From Piscinibacter sp047602365 (lineage in GTDB: Bacteria > Pseudomonadota > Gammaproteobacteria > Burkholderiales > Burkholderiaceae_C), in the NCBI GenBank assembly GCA_047602365.1, contig JASGHM010000002.1, forward strand, positions 1,302,001 to 1,366,000: DNA of 64,000 nucleotides. Reading direction: 5' to 3'. The translations under genes and the position numbers were made by a program. Of this stretch, positions 24,340 through 34,333 are shown one piece after another; positions within the stretch are counted from its first letter, which is position 1; each line of letters starts with the position of its first letter. Under the pieces are notes generated by a model, which saw nothing but the letters and a program-made list of their open reading frames with translations, was not told where the DNA came from and made no database searches.

Positions 24340-27300
24340 TCAGCCCACCCAGCGTCGTGCGTTGCGGAACATGCGCATCCACGGGCTGAGCTGGCTCAAG
24401 TCGCCGGAGGTCCAGCTCATCTGCACGTTGCGGAAGACCCGCTCCGGGTGCGGCATCAGCACGGTGAAGCGGCCGTCGGCGGTGGTCACCGAGGTCAGGC
24501 CGTCCGGGCTGCCATTCGGGTTGGCGGGGTAGGCCTCGGTCGGCTTGCCGTGGTGGTCGACGAAACGCATCGCACGCTGCACCGCCTTCGGATCGCCGCG
24601 CTGCGAGAAGTCGGCGAAGCCCTCACCATGCGCCACCGCGATCGGCAGGCGGCTGCCTTCCATGCCGGCGAAGAAGATCGACGGACTCGGCAGCACCTCG
24701 ACCAGCGACAGCCTCGCCTCGAACTGCTCGCTCCTGTTGCGGGTGAACTTGGGCCAGGCCTGCGCACCCGGGATGATCGGCGCCAGCGCGGCCATCATCT
24801 GGCAGCCGTTGCAGACACCCAGCGCGAAGGTGTCGCTGCGCCCGAAGAAGGCGGCGAACTGTTCGGCCAGCACCGGGTTGAACATCACCGAACGCGCCCA
24901 GCCTTCGCCGGCGCCCAGCGTGTCGCCGTAGCTGAAGCCGCCGCAGGCGACGAAGCCCTGGAACATGTCCAGGCGCGCGCGGCCCGTCTGCAGGTCGCTC
25001 ATGTGCACGTCGTAGGTCTCGAAGCCCGCCTGGTGCATCGCGTAGCTCATCTCGACATGCGAGTTGACGCCCTGCTCGCGCAGGATCGCGACCTTGGGGC
25101 GCGTCTTGGCGAGGAAAGGCGCGGCCACGTCCTGCGCCGGGTCGAACGTCAGGTGGACATGCAGGCCGGGATCGTCGGCCACGCCGGCCGCCGCATGCTC
25201 GGCCTCGGCACAGGCCGGGTTGTCGCGCAGCGCGGCGATGCGCCCGCTGACCTCGTCCCAGGCCTGGTGCAGCTCGCGCAGCGGCGCGCTGAACACTGGC
25301 TTGGTATCCCGCCACACCTCGACCACGCCGCGCTGATTGGTCTTGCCGATGAAGTGGCTGTGCTTGCTGAGGCCATGCACGCGCAGCGTCTGCATCACCT
25401 CGTTGCGGACCTCGGTGGGCACCTGCAGCACCACGCCGAGTTCCTCGTTGAACAGCGCTTCCAGCGTCAGTTGCTGGCGCCGCGCGCCGACCTGGCCGGC
25501 CCAGTTCTTCGAGTCGCCATATTCGGCACGGCTGTCGGCGATGCCGTCGCCCTCGGTGACCAGCAGGTCGACGTTCAGGTCCACGCCCAGGTGGCCGGCG
25601 AAGGCCATCTCGCAGACCGTGGCCCACAGGCCGCCGTCGCTGCGGTCGTGGTAAGCGAGGATGCGGCCCTGGCCGCGCAGTTCGATTGACCGCCGCGACC
25701 AGCGCCTTCAGCAGGGTCGGGTCGTCGAGATCGGGCACCTGATCGCCGAACTGGTTCAGCACCTGGGCCAGCATCGAGCCGGCCATGCGCTTCCTGCCCT
25801 GGCCGAGATCGACCAGCACCAGCGTCGTATCGCCCGCCTTGAGCTGCGGCGTCAGCGTGGGCCGCACGTCGGCAATGCTGGCGAAGGCCGAGACGATCAG
25901 GCTCACCGGCGCGGTGACCTGCTTCGCCGCCCCGCCCTCGCTCCAGCGGGTGCGCATCGACAGGCTGTCCTTGCCCACCGGCACGCTGATGCCCAGCGCC
26001 GGGCACAGGTCCATGCCCACCGCCTTGACGGTGTCGTACAGCGCCGCGTCTTCGCCGGGCTCGCCGCAGGCGGCCATCCAGTTGCAGCTGAGCTTCACGC
26101 GCTCCAATTCGATAGTCGCCGCCAGCAGGTTGGTGATGGCCTCACCCACCGCCATGCGGCCGGAGGCGGGCGCGTCGATGGCTGCGATCGGCGTGCGCTC
26201 GCCCATGCTCATCGCCTCGCCGGCGAAACCGGCGTAGTCGGCCAGCGTCACTGCGCAGTCGGCCACCGGCACCTGCCAGGGGCCGACCATCTGGTCGCGG
26301 TGGTCCAGCCCGCCGACCGTGCGGTCGCCGATGGTGATCAGGAAACGTTTGCTGGCCACCGTCGGGTGGCGCAGCACGGCCAAGGCGACCTTGTCGAGCG
26401 CGACGTCGTCGAGCTTCAGCGGCGCGCCGGCGCGCGCCACGCGCTTCACGTCGCGGTGCATGCGCGGCGGCTTGCCGAGCAGCACCTCCATCGGCATGTC
26501 GATGGGCTTGTCGTCGCTACCGGGCTCTTCGAGCACCAGCTGCTTGGTATCGGTCGCCGTGCCGACGATGGCGAACGGGCAGCGCTCGCGCTCGCACATC
26601 GCCTGGAACAGCGGCAGCGCATCGGCGCGCACCGCCATCACGTAGCGTTCCTGGCTCTCGTTGCACCAGACCTCCTTGGGCGCCAGGCCGGATTCCTCCA
26701 GCGGCACCTTCGAGAGGTCGAAACGTGCGCCCTTGCCCGCGCCGTCGACCAGTTCCGGGAACGCATTGCTGATGCCGCCCGCGCCGACGTCGTGGATGGC
26801 CAGGATCGGATTGCTCTCGCCCAGCGCCCAGCAGTGGTTGATGACCTCCTGCGCACGGCGCTGGATCTCCGGGTTGCCGCGCTGCACCGAGTCGAAATCG
26901 AGTTCGGCGGCGTTCGCGCCGGCCGCCATCGAGCTGGCCGCGCCGCCGCCCATGCCGATGCGCATGCCGGGGCCGCCCAGTTGCACCAGCAGCGTGCCGG
27001 CGGGGAACTCGACCTTGCTCGTCTGCGTGGACGAGATGGTGCCCAGGCCGCCGGCGATCATGATCGGCTTGTGGTAGCCGCGCTGGACGCCGGCCACCGC
27101 CTGCTCGTAGACGCGGAAGTAGCCCAGCAGGTTGGGCCGGCCGAACTCGTTGTTGAAGGCGGCACCGCCGATCGGCCCGTCGATCATGATCTGCAGCGGG
27201 CTGGCGATGTGCTCGGGCTTGCCGTAGGGCTGCTGCTCCCACGGTTCGTTCGTGCCGGGCAGGTGCAGGTTGGAGACCGAGAAACCGGTCAGCCCCGCCT

Positions 27301-28330
27301 TGGGCCGCGAACCGCGCCCGGTGGCCCCTTCGTCGCGGATCTCGCCGCCGGCGCCAGTGGCCGCGCCCGGGAAGGGCGAGATCGCCGTCGGGTGGTTGTG
27401 CGTCTCCACCTTCATCAGCACATGCGCGGTGTCGCGGCGCGCTCCGTAGACCGGCGCATTGGTGTAGCCCTGCGGCAGCCAGCGCTCGACCTCGTGGCCT
27501 TCCATCACGCTGGCGTTGTCGCTGTACGCGATCACCGTGTGCTGCGGCGCCAGCTGATGTGTGTTGCGGATCATGCCGAACATCGACTTGTCCTGCGCCA
27601 CGCCGTCGATGCTGAACTGGGCGTTGAAGATCTTGTGGCGGCAGTGCTCCGAGTTCGCCTGCGCGAACATCATCAGCTCGACGTCGGTCGGGTTGCGCTT
27701 CAGGCCGGTGAAGGCGGCGACCAGGTAGTCGATCTCGTCGTCGGACAGCGCCAGGCCGAAGTCCTTGTTCGCGGCTTCCAGGGCGATACGGCCGCGGCCG
27801 AGCACGTCGACATGCTCCATGGCCTTGCCGGGCTGCTCGTCGAACAGGTGGCGGGTCTCGTCGCGCGCCAGCAGCACGCTCTCGGTCATGCGGTCGTGCA
27901 GCAGCGCTGCGCATTGCTGCAGTTCGGCGTCGCTCAAGGCCTTGGTGCCACCGAGCAGGCCGCTCTTCAGCGTCAGGCGGAATTCGGTGACCCGCTCGAC
28001 CCGGCGGATGGCGAGGCCGCAGTTGTGCGCGATGTCGGTGGCCTTGGAGGCCCAGGGCGAGACCGTGCCCAGCCGCGGCGCGACGACCAGCAACGCGCCC
28101 TCGCCGGCCGGGCCGACATAAGGATCGCCGTAGCGCAGCAACGCCTCGAGCTTGTCGTGCTCGGCGCCGCTCAGCGGGTGGTCGCTCCACACCCAGTGGA
28201 CATGGCGCGCATGCACGGCGGTGATGCGGGCCTGCACGGCCTGCAGGCGGGGCAGCAGCGCTTGGGCGCGGAAGGCGGACAGCGCGTTGCCGCCCTCGAA
28301 GTGGATCAGGTGCTTAGGCGCAGAGCTCAC
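24340..28330 (-). CDS. purL: Phosphoribosylformylglycinamidine synthase, with one frameshift
   Basis: Large single-chain PurL of purine biosynthesis, making FGAM from FGAR, glutamine and ATP. N-terminal, ATP-binding (GAATGAGGEIRDEGATGRG) and glutaminase domains (LGVCNGCQMMAAL with the nucleophile Cys; C-terminal AHGEGFADF) are all recognisable. The GTG at 28330 gives MSSAPKHLIHFEGG. The frame breaks at about 25684: one extra C on the coding strand between AAT and GAA (AAVN then ELRGQGRILAYHDRSDGGLW). Removing it gives about 1329 residues, the normal size. The rest is intact, so sequencing error or a recent mutation is likely. Divergent from map. Confidence 0.93.
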
Positions 28331-28407
28331 GCGTGTCGGTCTCGGTGGGGAAGGCCGGCCCCGGGACAGGGGCGCCCCGGTGGAAACCCGGGATTTTACG
28401 TGGCCGA

Positions 28408-28416
28408 TGAGATAAT
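28408..28416 (+). promoter_or_regulatory. Extended -10 promoter of map, probably leaderless
   Basis: TGAGATAAT (28408-28416) matches an extended -10 element. Transcription would start at about 28423-28425, that is at or one to two bases before the map ATG at 28425. No Shine-Dalgarno sequence lies between (CCCGCCCC), which fits a leaderless mRNA. No good -35 is seen, as expected for an extended -10. Confidence 0.5.
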
Positions 28417-28424
28417 CCCGCCCC

Positions 28425-29237
28425 ATGACGATCACGATCAAGACCGCAGCCGATGTCGAGGGCATGCGGATCGCCGGCCGCCTCGCCTCCGAGGTGCTGG
28501 ACATGCTGACCCCGCACGTGAAACCCGGCGTCTCCACCGAGGCACTGGACAAGCTCGCCCACGACCACATCGTCAACGTGCAGGGCGGCGTTCCGGCGCC
28601 GCTGAACTATGCGCCGCCGGGCTACACGCCCTACCCGAAGTCGATCTGCACCTCGATCAACCACCAGGTCTGCCACGGCATCCCGAACGACCGGCCATTG
28701 AAGAACGGCGACATCGTCAACATCGACGTCACCGTCATCAAGGACGGCTGGCATGGCGACACCAGCCGCATGTTCGTGGTCGGCGAAGGTTCGATCGCGG
28801 CCAAGCGCCTGTGCCAGATGACCTACGACGCGATGTGGAAGGGCATCGCCAAGGTGAAGCCGGGCGCACGCCTGGGCGACATCGGCCACACCATCCAGAC
28901 CTTCGCCGAGACCAACGGCTTCTCGGTGGTGCGCGAGTTCTGCGGCCACGGCATCGGGCGCAAGTTCCACGAGGAGCCGCAGGTGCTGCACTACGGCCGC
29001 CCGGGCACGCTGGAGGAACTGGTGCCGGGCATGATCTTCACCATCGAGCCGATGATCAACGCCGGCAAGCGCGACATCCGCGAGATGGGCGACGGCTGGA
29101 CCATCGTCACCAAGGACCGTTCGCTGTCCGCCCAGTGGGAGCACACCGTGCTGGTGACCGACAGCGGCTACGAGGTGCTGACGCTGTCGGCCGGCAGCCC
29201 GCCGCCGCCGGGCTTCGTCGTCGCGCCGGCGGCCTGA
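28425..29237 (+). CDS. map: Type I methionine aminopeptidase
   Basis: A 270-residue enzyme that removes the initiator Met from nascent proteins. Metal ligands occur in the usual places: D in NIDVTVIKDGWHGDTSRMF (two Asp), H in GHGIGRKFHEEP, E in FTIEPMINAG and E in SAQWEHTVLVT. It has a short proline-rich C-terminal tail (SPPPPGFVVAPAA). It is probably expressed from an extended -10 promoter without a leader. Divergent from purL; glnD follows after 34 bases. Confidence 0.96.
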   Translation: MTITIKTAADVEGMRIAGRLASEVLDMLTPHVKPGVSTEALDKLAHDHIVNVQGGVPAPLNYAPPGYTPYPKSICTSINHQVCHGIPNDRPLKNGDIVNIDVTVIKDGWHGDTSRMFVVGEGSIAAKRLCQMTYDAMWKGIAKVKPGARLGDIGHTIQTFAETNGFSVVREFCGHGIGRKFHEEPQVLHYGRPGTLEELVPGMIFTIEPMINAGKRDIREMGDGWTIVTKDRSLSAQWEHTVLVTDSGYEVLTLSAGSPPPPGFVVAPAA

Positions 29238-29271
29238 CCGGGCCGGCCGGGGCATCCACGTGGCAGCCGCC

Positions 29272-31899
29272 ATGTCCGAACCCATGCCGACCGGCGCCGC
29301 GCCGGCGAGCATCGGCGAGCTGCGCACACGCTTCCGCCAGGGCAAGGCGGAACTGCTCGACCACTTCAAGGCCTCGCGCGCCAGCGCACCGGCGGCAACG
29401 AGGCTGCTCAAGGCGCTGGCCCGCCATGTCGACGGCACGCTGGTCGAGCTGTGGGAACGTTGCGGCATGCCCGGCGGCGCGGCGCTGCTGGCGGTCGGCG
29501 GCTACGGCCGCGGCGAGCTGTTCCCGCACTCCGACGTCGACGTGCTTGTGCTGCTGCCGCCGGCCTCGGTGCGCCAGCCCGATGGCGAGGCCGCCGCGAC
29601 GCAGGCGGCCATCGAAGGCTTCATCACCGCCTGCTGGGACATCGGCCTGGAGATCGGCTCCAGCGTGCGCACCGTCGACGAATGCATCGCCGAGGCCGAG
29701 CGCGACGTGACGGTGCAGACGGCACTGCTCGAGAGCCGCTACCTGTGCGGCTCGCGGCGTGTGTTCACCACCTTCCGCCACGCCAACACGCGGGCGATGG
29801 ACGCCAAGGCCTTCCTGCGTGCGAAGACGCTGGAGATGGTGCAGCGCCACCAGAAGTACGAGGACACGCCCTACGCGCTGGAGCCCAACTGCAAGGAAAG
29901 TCCCGGCGGCCTGCGCGACCTGCAGGTGGTGATCTGGGTGGCACGCGCGGCCGGCCTGGGCAAGAACTGGAGCGAGCTGGCCGCCAAGGGGCTGATCACG
30001 CCCTTCGAGGTCAAGCAGTTGCAGCGCAACGAGGGGCTGCTGAAGCTGATCCGCGCGCGGCTGCACATGATCGCGGGGCGCCGCGAGGATCGCCTGGTGT
30101 TCGACCTGCAGACCGCCGTGGCCGAGAGTTTCGGCTACCAGTCGGCGCCGGGCCAGCGTGCCTCCGAGGTGCTGATGCGCCGCTACTACTGGGCGGCCAA
30201 GGCGGTGGCGCAGCTCAACCAGATCCTGATGCTGAACATCCAGGAGCGTGTCGACGGTTCGCAGGACGCGCCGATGCGGCCGATCGACGAACATTTCCTC
30301 GAGCGCGGCGGCATGCTCGAAGTGGTCAGCGACGACCTCTACCAGCGCCACCCGCACGCGATCCTGAAGACCTTCCTGGCCTACCAGCAGACGGTGGGCA
30401 TCAAAGGGCTGTCGGCTCGCACGCTGCGCGCGCTCTACAACTCGCGCGACCAGATGGGTGCCGAGTTCCGCAATGACCCGGTGAACCGCGCCACCTTCAT
30501 GCAGATCCTGCAGGAGAAGGAAGGCCAGACGCACGCCTTCCGGCTGATGAACCAGACCTCGGTGCTGGGCCGCTACCTGTGGGTGTTTCGCCGCATCGTC
30601 GGGCAGATGCAGCACGACCTGTTCCATGTCTACACCGTGGACCAGCACATCCTGATGGTGCTGCGCAACGTGCGCCGCTTCTTCATCCCGGAACATGCCC
30701 ACGAGTACCCGTTCTGCACCCAGCTCGCGCTGACCTGGGACAAGCCCTGGGTGCTGTACGTCGCCGCCCTCTTCCACGATGTCGCCAAGGGCCGCGGCGG
30801 CGACCACTCCGAGCTCGGCGCCCGCGAAGTGCGCCGCTTCTGCCGCGACCACGGCGTCGACAAGGACGACGCGGCGCTGATCGAGTTCCTCGTGCACGAG
30901 CACCTGCGCATGTCGCGCATCGCGCAGAAGGAGGATCTCTCCGATCCGGAGGTGATCCAGGACTTCGCCAGGCGTGTCGGCACGCCGCGCTACCTGACGG
31001 GGCTGTACCTGCTGACCGTGGCCGACATCCGCGGCACCAGCCCGAAGGTGTGGAACGCCTGGAAGGGCAAGCTGCTGGAAGACCTGTACCGCTGGACGCT
31101 GCGCGCGCTCGGCGGCGCCAAGCCCAACCTCGACGCCGAGATCGAGGCCCGCAAGGAAGAGGCGCGCCACCTGCTGAACCTGCATTCCATGCTGCCCGAT
31201 ACCGAAGGGCCGCTGTGGAAGACGCTGGAGGTCAGCTACTTCGCGCGCCACGACGCCGGCGACCTGGCCTGGCACGCACGTTCGCTGTTCCGCCATGTCG
31301 ACGCCACCGAGCCGGTGGTCAAGGCGCGGCCGTCCTCGCTCGGCGAAGGCCTGCAGGTGCTGGTCTACGCGCCCGACCGGCCCGACCTGTTCGCGCGCAT
31401 CTGCGGCTACTTCGACGGCGCCGGCTTCAACATCCTCGACGCCAAGGTGCACACCACGCGCACCGGCTATGCGCTGGACACCTTCCAGGTCACCAGCCCG
31501 CAGCTGGAGGGTCACGACGCGGCGCATTACCGCGACCTGATCTCGCTGGTGGAAACGCAGCTGGTGCAGGCGCTGGCCGCCACCGGGGCACTGCCCGAGC
31601 CGAGCCGCGGGCGCATCTCGCGGCGGGTGAAGTCCTTCCCGATCACGCCGCGCATCACGCTGCGTCCGGACGAGAAGGCGCAGCGCTGGCTGCTCGGCGT
31701 GTCGACCAGCGACCGCTCCGGCCTGCTCTACGCCATCGCCCGCGTGCTGGCGCGCCACCACGTCAACCTGCAGCTGGCCAAGATCACCACGCTGGGCGAG
31801 CGGGTCGAGGACACCTTCCTGATCGACGGCTCGGCGCTGCAGCAGAACAAGAAGCAGCTCGAGATCGAGAGCGAACTGCTCGACGCGATCAGCCCCTGA
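29272..31899 (+). CDS. glnD: Bifunctional [protein-PII] uridylyltransferase/uridylyl-removing enzyme
   Basis: An 875-residue nitrogen sensor that adds UMP to PII when glutamine is low and removes it when glutamine is high. The nucleotidyltransferase motif is VGGYGRGELFPHSDVDVLVL. The HD hydrolase domain shows LFHDVAKGRGGDHSELGAREV and LVHEHLRMS, and two ACT domains (about residues 690-870; VYAPDRPDLFARICGYF and VSTSDRSGLLYAIARVL) sense glutamine. I chose ATG 29272; GTG 29260 and ATG 29284 are near alternatives. Follows map directly, an arrangement common in betaproteobacteria. Confidence 0.97.
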   Translation: MSEPMPTGAAPASIGELRTRFRQGKAELLDHFKASRASAPAATRLLKALARHVDGTLVELWERCGMPGGAALLAVGGYGRGELFPHSDVDVLVLLPPASVRQPDGEAAATQAAIEGFITACWDIGLEIGSSVRTVDECIAEAERDVTVQTALLESRYLCGSRRVFTTFRHANTRAMDAKAFLRAKTLEMVQRHQKYEDTPYALEPNCKESPGGLRDLQVVIWVARAAGLGKNWSELAAKGLITPFEVKQLQRNEGLLKLIRARLHMIAGRREDRLVFDLQTAVAESFGYQSAPGQRASEVLMRRYYWAAKAVAQLNQILMLNIQERVDGSQDAPMRPIDEHFLERGGMLEVVSDDLYQRHPHAILKTFLAYQQTVGIKGLSARTLRALYNSRDQMGAEFRNDPVNRATFMQILQEKEGQTHAFRLMNQTSVLGRYLWVFRRIVGQMQHDLFHVYTVDQHILMVLRNVRRFFIPEHAHEYPFCTQLALTWDKPWVLYVAALFHDVAKGRGGDHSELGAREVRRFCRDHGVDKDDAALIEFLVHEHLRMSRIAQKEDLSDPEVIQDFARRVGTPRYLTGLYLLTVADIRGTSPKVWNAWKGKLLEDLYRWTLRALGGAKPNLDAEIEARKEEARHLLNLHSMLPDTEGPLWKTLEVSYFARHDAGDLAWHARSLFRHVDATEPVVKARPSSLGEGLQVLVYAPDRPDLFARICGYFDGAGFNILDAKVHTTRTGYALDTFQVTSPQLEGHDAAHYRDLISLVETQLVQALAATGALPEPSRGRISRRVKSFPITPRITLRPDEKAQRWLLGVSTSDRSGLLYAIARVLARHHVNLQLAKITTLGERVEDTFLIDGSALQQNKKQLEIESELLDAISP

Positions 31900-31919
31900 G
31901 TCCGCACTCGCGCGCCGGC

Positions 31920-32978
31920 ATGCCGATTGTCAGCATCCCTGCCGACCAGGCGCTCGCCCGGCTGGCCGAGTTTCACACGGTGGTCGACGCCCGCTCGGAA
32001 AGCGAGTACGCCGAGGACCGCCTGCCCGGTGCGCTCAACTGGCCGACGCTGAACGATGCCGAGCGGGCACTGGTCGGCACCGAGTACCGGCAGGTGTCGC
32101 CGTTCATGGCGCGCAAGCGTGGCGCGGTGATCGCCGCGCGCAACATCGCCGCGCACATCGAGCGCGAGGTGATGGACAAGCCCAAGGACTGGCAGCCGCT
32201 GGTCTATTGCTGGCGCGGCGGGCAGCGCAGCGGCGCGCTGTCCACCGTGCTGTCGGCGATCGGCTTCCGCGTGCACCTGCTCGAAGGCGGCTACCAGCGC
32301 TACCGGCGCGCGGTGATCGCCGCGCTGGACGAACTGCCGCCGCGGCTCGACCTGCGCGTCGTCTGCGGCGTCACCGGCTCCGGCAAGAGCCGGCTGCTGC
32401 AGCGTCTCGCCGAACGGAGCGATGCGCAGGTGCTCGACCTCGAGGCCCTGGCCAACCACCGCGGCTCGGTGCTCGGCCTGGTGCCCGGCCATCCGCAGCC
32501 GGGGCAGAAGCAGTTCGAGTCGCGCATCTGGGATGCGCTGCGCCACTTCGACCCGGCGCGGCCGGTGATCGTCGAGAGCGAGAGCAAGAAGGTCGGCGAC
32601 CTGCGCGTGCCCGAGAAGCTGGTCGAGCGCATGCGCGCTGCACCCTGCGTCCGCCTCGAGCTGTCGCTGGAAGGCCGCGTGCAGCTGCTGATCGAGGACT
32701 ACGACTTCTTCGTGCGCGACAGCGCGGCGTTCTGCCAGCGCCTGGACGCGCTGCGCGTGCTGCGCGGCCACGAGGTCGTCAACGGCTGGCAGGAAGCGGC
32801 GCGTGCCGGCCACACCCGCGAGGTGGTGCGCGACCTGCTCGTGAGCCACTACGACCCGGTCTACCTGCAGTCGATGAAGCGCAACTTCGCCGGCTTCACA
32901 CAGCCGCTGGCCACGCTCGAGTGGGACGGCAGCGCCACCGCGCTCGACGCCGCCGCACAGCGCATTGCCACGCTGTGA
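31920..32978 (+). CDS. mnmH: tRNA 2-selenouridine/geranyl-2-thiouridine synthase
   Basis: A 352-residue enzyme (SelU/YbbB) that replaces sulfur by selenium, through a geranylated intermediate, at the wobble 2-thiouridine of tRNAs. The N-terminal rhodanese domain carries the active Cys in LVYCWRGGQRSG (about residue 99), and the C-terminal P-loop domain has VCGVTGSGKSRLLQRL. Selenophosphate synthase (selD) is not in this window. The ATG lies 20 bases after the glnD stop. Confidence 0.94.
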   Translation: MPIVSIPADQALARLAEFHTVVDARSESEYAEDRLPGALNWPTLNDAERALVGTEYRQVSPFMARKRGAVIAARNIAAHIEREVMDKPKDWQPLVYCWRGGQRSGALSTVLSAIGFRVHLLEGGYQRYRRAVIAALDELPPRLDLRVVCGVTGSGKSRLLQRLAERSDAQVLDLEALANHRGSVLGLVPGHPQPGQKQFESRIWDALRHFDPARPVIVESESKKVGDLRVPEKLVERMRAAPCVRLELSLEGRVQLLIEDYDFFVRDSAAFCQRLDALRVLRGHEVVNGWQEAARAGHTREVVRDLLVSHYDPVYLQSMKRNFAGFTQPLATLEWDGSATALDAAAQRIATL

Positions 32979-32979
32979 C

Positions 32980-32985
32980 TACAAT
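32980..32985 (+). promoter_or_regulatory. -10 element downstream of mnmH
   Basis: TACAAT directly after the mnmH stop, followed by GCGG, is a good sigma-70 -10 hexamer of the kind frequent in Burkholderiales. A clear -35 at 17 bases is missing. Transcription would start near 32992, which is the beginning of the hairpin-rich leader before the DUF2087 gene. Confidence 0.45.
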
Positions 32986-32997
32986 GCGGTTCCGGTC

Positions 32998-33131
32998 GGC
33001 AGTTCACCCAGGCGTTGCCGCGCTGTCCTCAGCGAGCTAAACCTGCCATTCCCCGAGTGCTTGGTCACGTCCCCACGTGCGCCGGGCCGGAAGTCGGCAA
33101 CCCCCGGCAGCTCGTTCCGAGCTTTGGCGCA
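32998..33131 (+). ncRNA. Hairpin-rich leader or small RNA, unassigned
   Basis: The 172-base gap between mnmH and the DUF2087 gene holds many exact stems: GGCAG/CTGCC (32998-33002 with 33043-33047) enclosing CGCTG-TCCT-CAGCG (33021-33034); CACGT-CCCC-ACGTG (33066-33079); GCCGG/CCGGC with inner GCCG/CGGC (33081-33108); AGCTCG-TTC-CGAGCT (33109-33123); and TGCGCC/GGCGCA (33078-33083 with 33126-33131), which competes with two of the others. No known RNA family is recognised. It could be a cis-regulatory leader or a small RNA; in high-GC DNA some stems occur by chance. Confidence 0.45.
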
Positions 33132-33150
33132 TGGATGACGGAAGACCCTC

Positions 33151-33699
33151 ATGCCCCGCACCGACACGCCGCTGCACGCGGCCGACATTTCCAGCTTTGC
33201 GAAGTCGCTCGCCCGCGACCTGAAGCAGACCCACGAGCAGCTGCATCGCCTGCCCGGCCATGTCGAACTGCTCAACATGCTGGCCCGTGCCGCCGGCCAC
33301 CGCAACTTCCAGAGCCTGAAGGCGCTGCCGCCGGCGCCGGCAGCAACGGCCGATGCCCCCACGCCGACGGCAGCACTCAGCGACACCGCCGCCAAGGCGC
33401 TGCGCCAGTTCGATGCGCAGGGCCGCATCACACGCTGGCCGGTCAAGTTCGGCGTGCAGCGGCTGATGCTGTGGGGCCTGTGGATGCGTTTCGACGCCAG
33501 GCGACGCTACAGCGAGCGTGAGGTCAATCAGATCCTCAACACCTGGCACGGCTTCGGCGACCACTGCCTGCTGCGCCGCGAACTGGTCGAGATGAAGATG
33601 CTCGGCCGCACCGATGGCGGCGCCGAGTACCGCAAGCTGCCGCGCCGGCCCGATGCCGAGGCGATGGCGCTGATGCGCTCGCTGCGCGAGCGCCGCTGA
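33151..33699 (+). CDS. DUF2087 domain protein
   Basis: A 182-residue protein whose C-terminal half (about residues 80-178) fits DUF2087: LRQFDAQGRITRWPVKFGVQRLMLWGLW, then FDARRRYSEREVNQILN, then FGDHCLLRRELVEMKMLGRTDGGAEYRKL. This looks like a winged-helix DNA- or RNA-binding domain. The N-terminal part (SSFAKSLARDLKQTHEQLHRLPGHVELLNMLARAAGHRNFQSLKAL) resembles the small helical domains in front of other Burkholderiales DUF2087 proteins. A hairpin-rich leader precedes it. Function unknown. Confidence 0.8.
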   Translation: MPRTDTPLHAADISSFAKSLARDLKQTHEQLHRLPGHVELLNMLARAAGHRNFQSLKALPPAPAATADAPTPTAALSDTAAKALRQFDAQGRITRWPVKFGVQRLMLWGLWMRFDARRRYSEREVNQILNTWHGFGDHCLLRRELVEMKMLGRTDGGAEYRKLPRRPDAEAMALMRSLRERR

Positions 33700-33703
33700 C
33701 GCG

Positions 33704-34267
33704 CTATCTGGCGAGGAAGTGCTCGCGGTAGTACGCGAGCTCCTCGATCGACTCGTGGATGTCGGCCAGCGCGGTGTGCGCCTGGGCCTTCTTGAAGCCG
33801 CCGAGGATCTCCGGCTTCCAGCGCCGCGCCAGCTCCTTCAGCGTGCTGACGTCGAGGTTGCGGTAGTGGAAGAAGGCCTCCAGCGCCGGCATGTGGATGG
33901 CCAGGAAGCGGCGATCCTGGCAGATGCTGTTGCCGCACATCGGCGACTTGCCTGCCGGCACGTAACGCTTGAGGAACTCGATCACCTGCGCCGAGGCCGA
34001 AGCCTCGTCGACCGCCGAGGCCTTGACGCGGTCGATCAGCCCGCTGCGGCCGTGCGTGCCCTTGTTCCAGGCGTCCATCGCGTCGAGCGTGGCGTCGCTC
34101 TGGTGGATCGCGAACACCGGGCCTTCGGTGCGGTGGTTCAGCTGCGCATCGGTGACGACCACCGCCACCTCGATGACGCGGTCGCGCTCCGGCACCAGGC
34201 CGGTCATCTCGAGGTCGATCCAGACCAGGTTCTGGTCGCTGAGGGCAAGGGTCTCGGTGTCGCTCAT
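33704..34267 (-). CDS. orn: Oligoribonuclease
   Basis: A 187-residue DEDDh 3'-5' exoribonuclease that degrades RNA dinucleotides, including pGpG from c-di-GMP turnover. DEDDh residues: D and E in VWIDLEMTGL, D in CQDRRFLAIHMPAL, and H/D in KAQAHTALADIHESIEEL. The start at ATG 34267 (MSDTETLAL) is typical; the frame runs 15 codons further upstream without conserved sequence. Divergent from the M48 peptidase gene. Confidence 0.96.
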   Translation of the reverse strand: MSDTETLALSDQNLVWIDLEMTGLVPERDRVIEVAVVVTDAQLNHRTEGPVFAIHQSDATLDAMDAWNKGTHGRSGLIDRVKASAVDEASASAQVIEFLKRYVPAGKSPMCGNSICQDRRFLAIHMPALEAFFHYRNLDVSTLKELARRWKPEILGGFKKAQAHTALADIHESIEELAYYREHFLAR

Positions 34268-34333
34268 GAAATTCTGCAGAAGGAGGGAAGTGCCTTGGCG
34301 AGGGGGCATTCTCGCAGTTCTACACTTGCGGCC

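Noticed and set aside
25600..25760. Programmed ribosomal frameshift in purL
   Set aside because: No slippery heptamer or stimulatory structure at the break, and PurL is not known to use one; three other genes show the same type of single-base insertion.
25661..29710. Open frame of more than 1300 codons antisense to purL and continuing into map and glnD
   Set aside because: Repetitive Arg/Ala/His-rich product without family features; purL, map and glnD on the real strands/frames explain the region.
29107..31761. 884-codon minus-strand frame opposite glnD
   Set aside because: Shadow of glnD codon periodicity; no recognisable domains.
32998..33131. tRNA, tmRNA, SRP RNA, 6S RNA or cobalamin riboswitch between mnmH and DUF2087
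   Set aside because: No TPsiC/CCA cloverleaf, no GGAAGC SRP tip, no tag reading frame and no full B12-box arrangement, despite short look-alikes such as AACCTGCC. Left as unassigned structured RNA.
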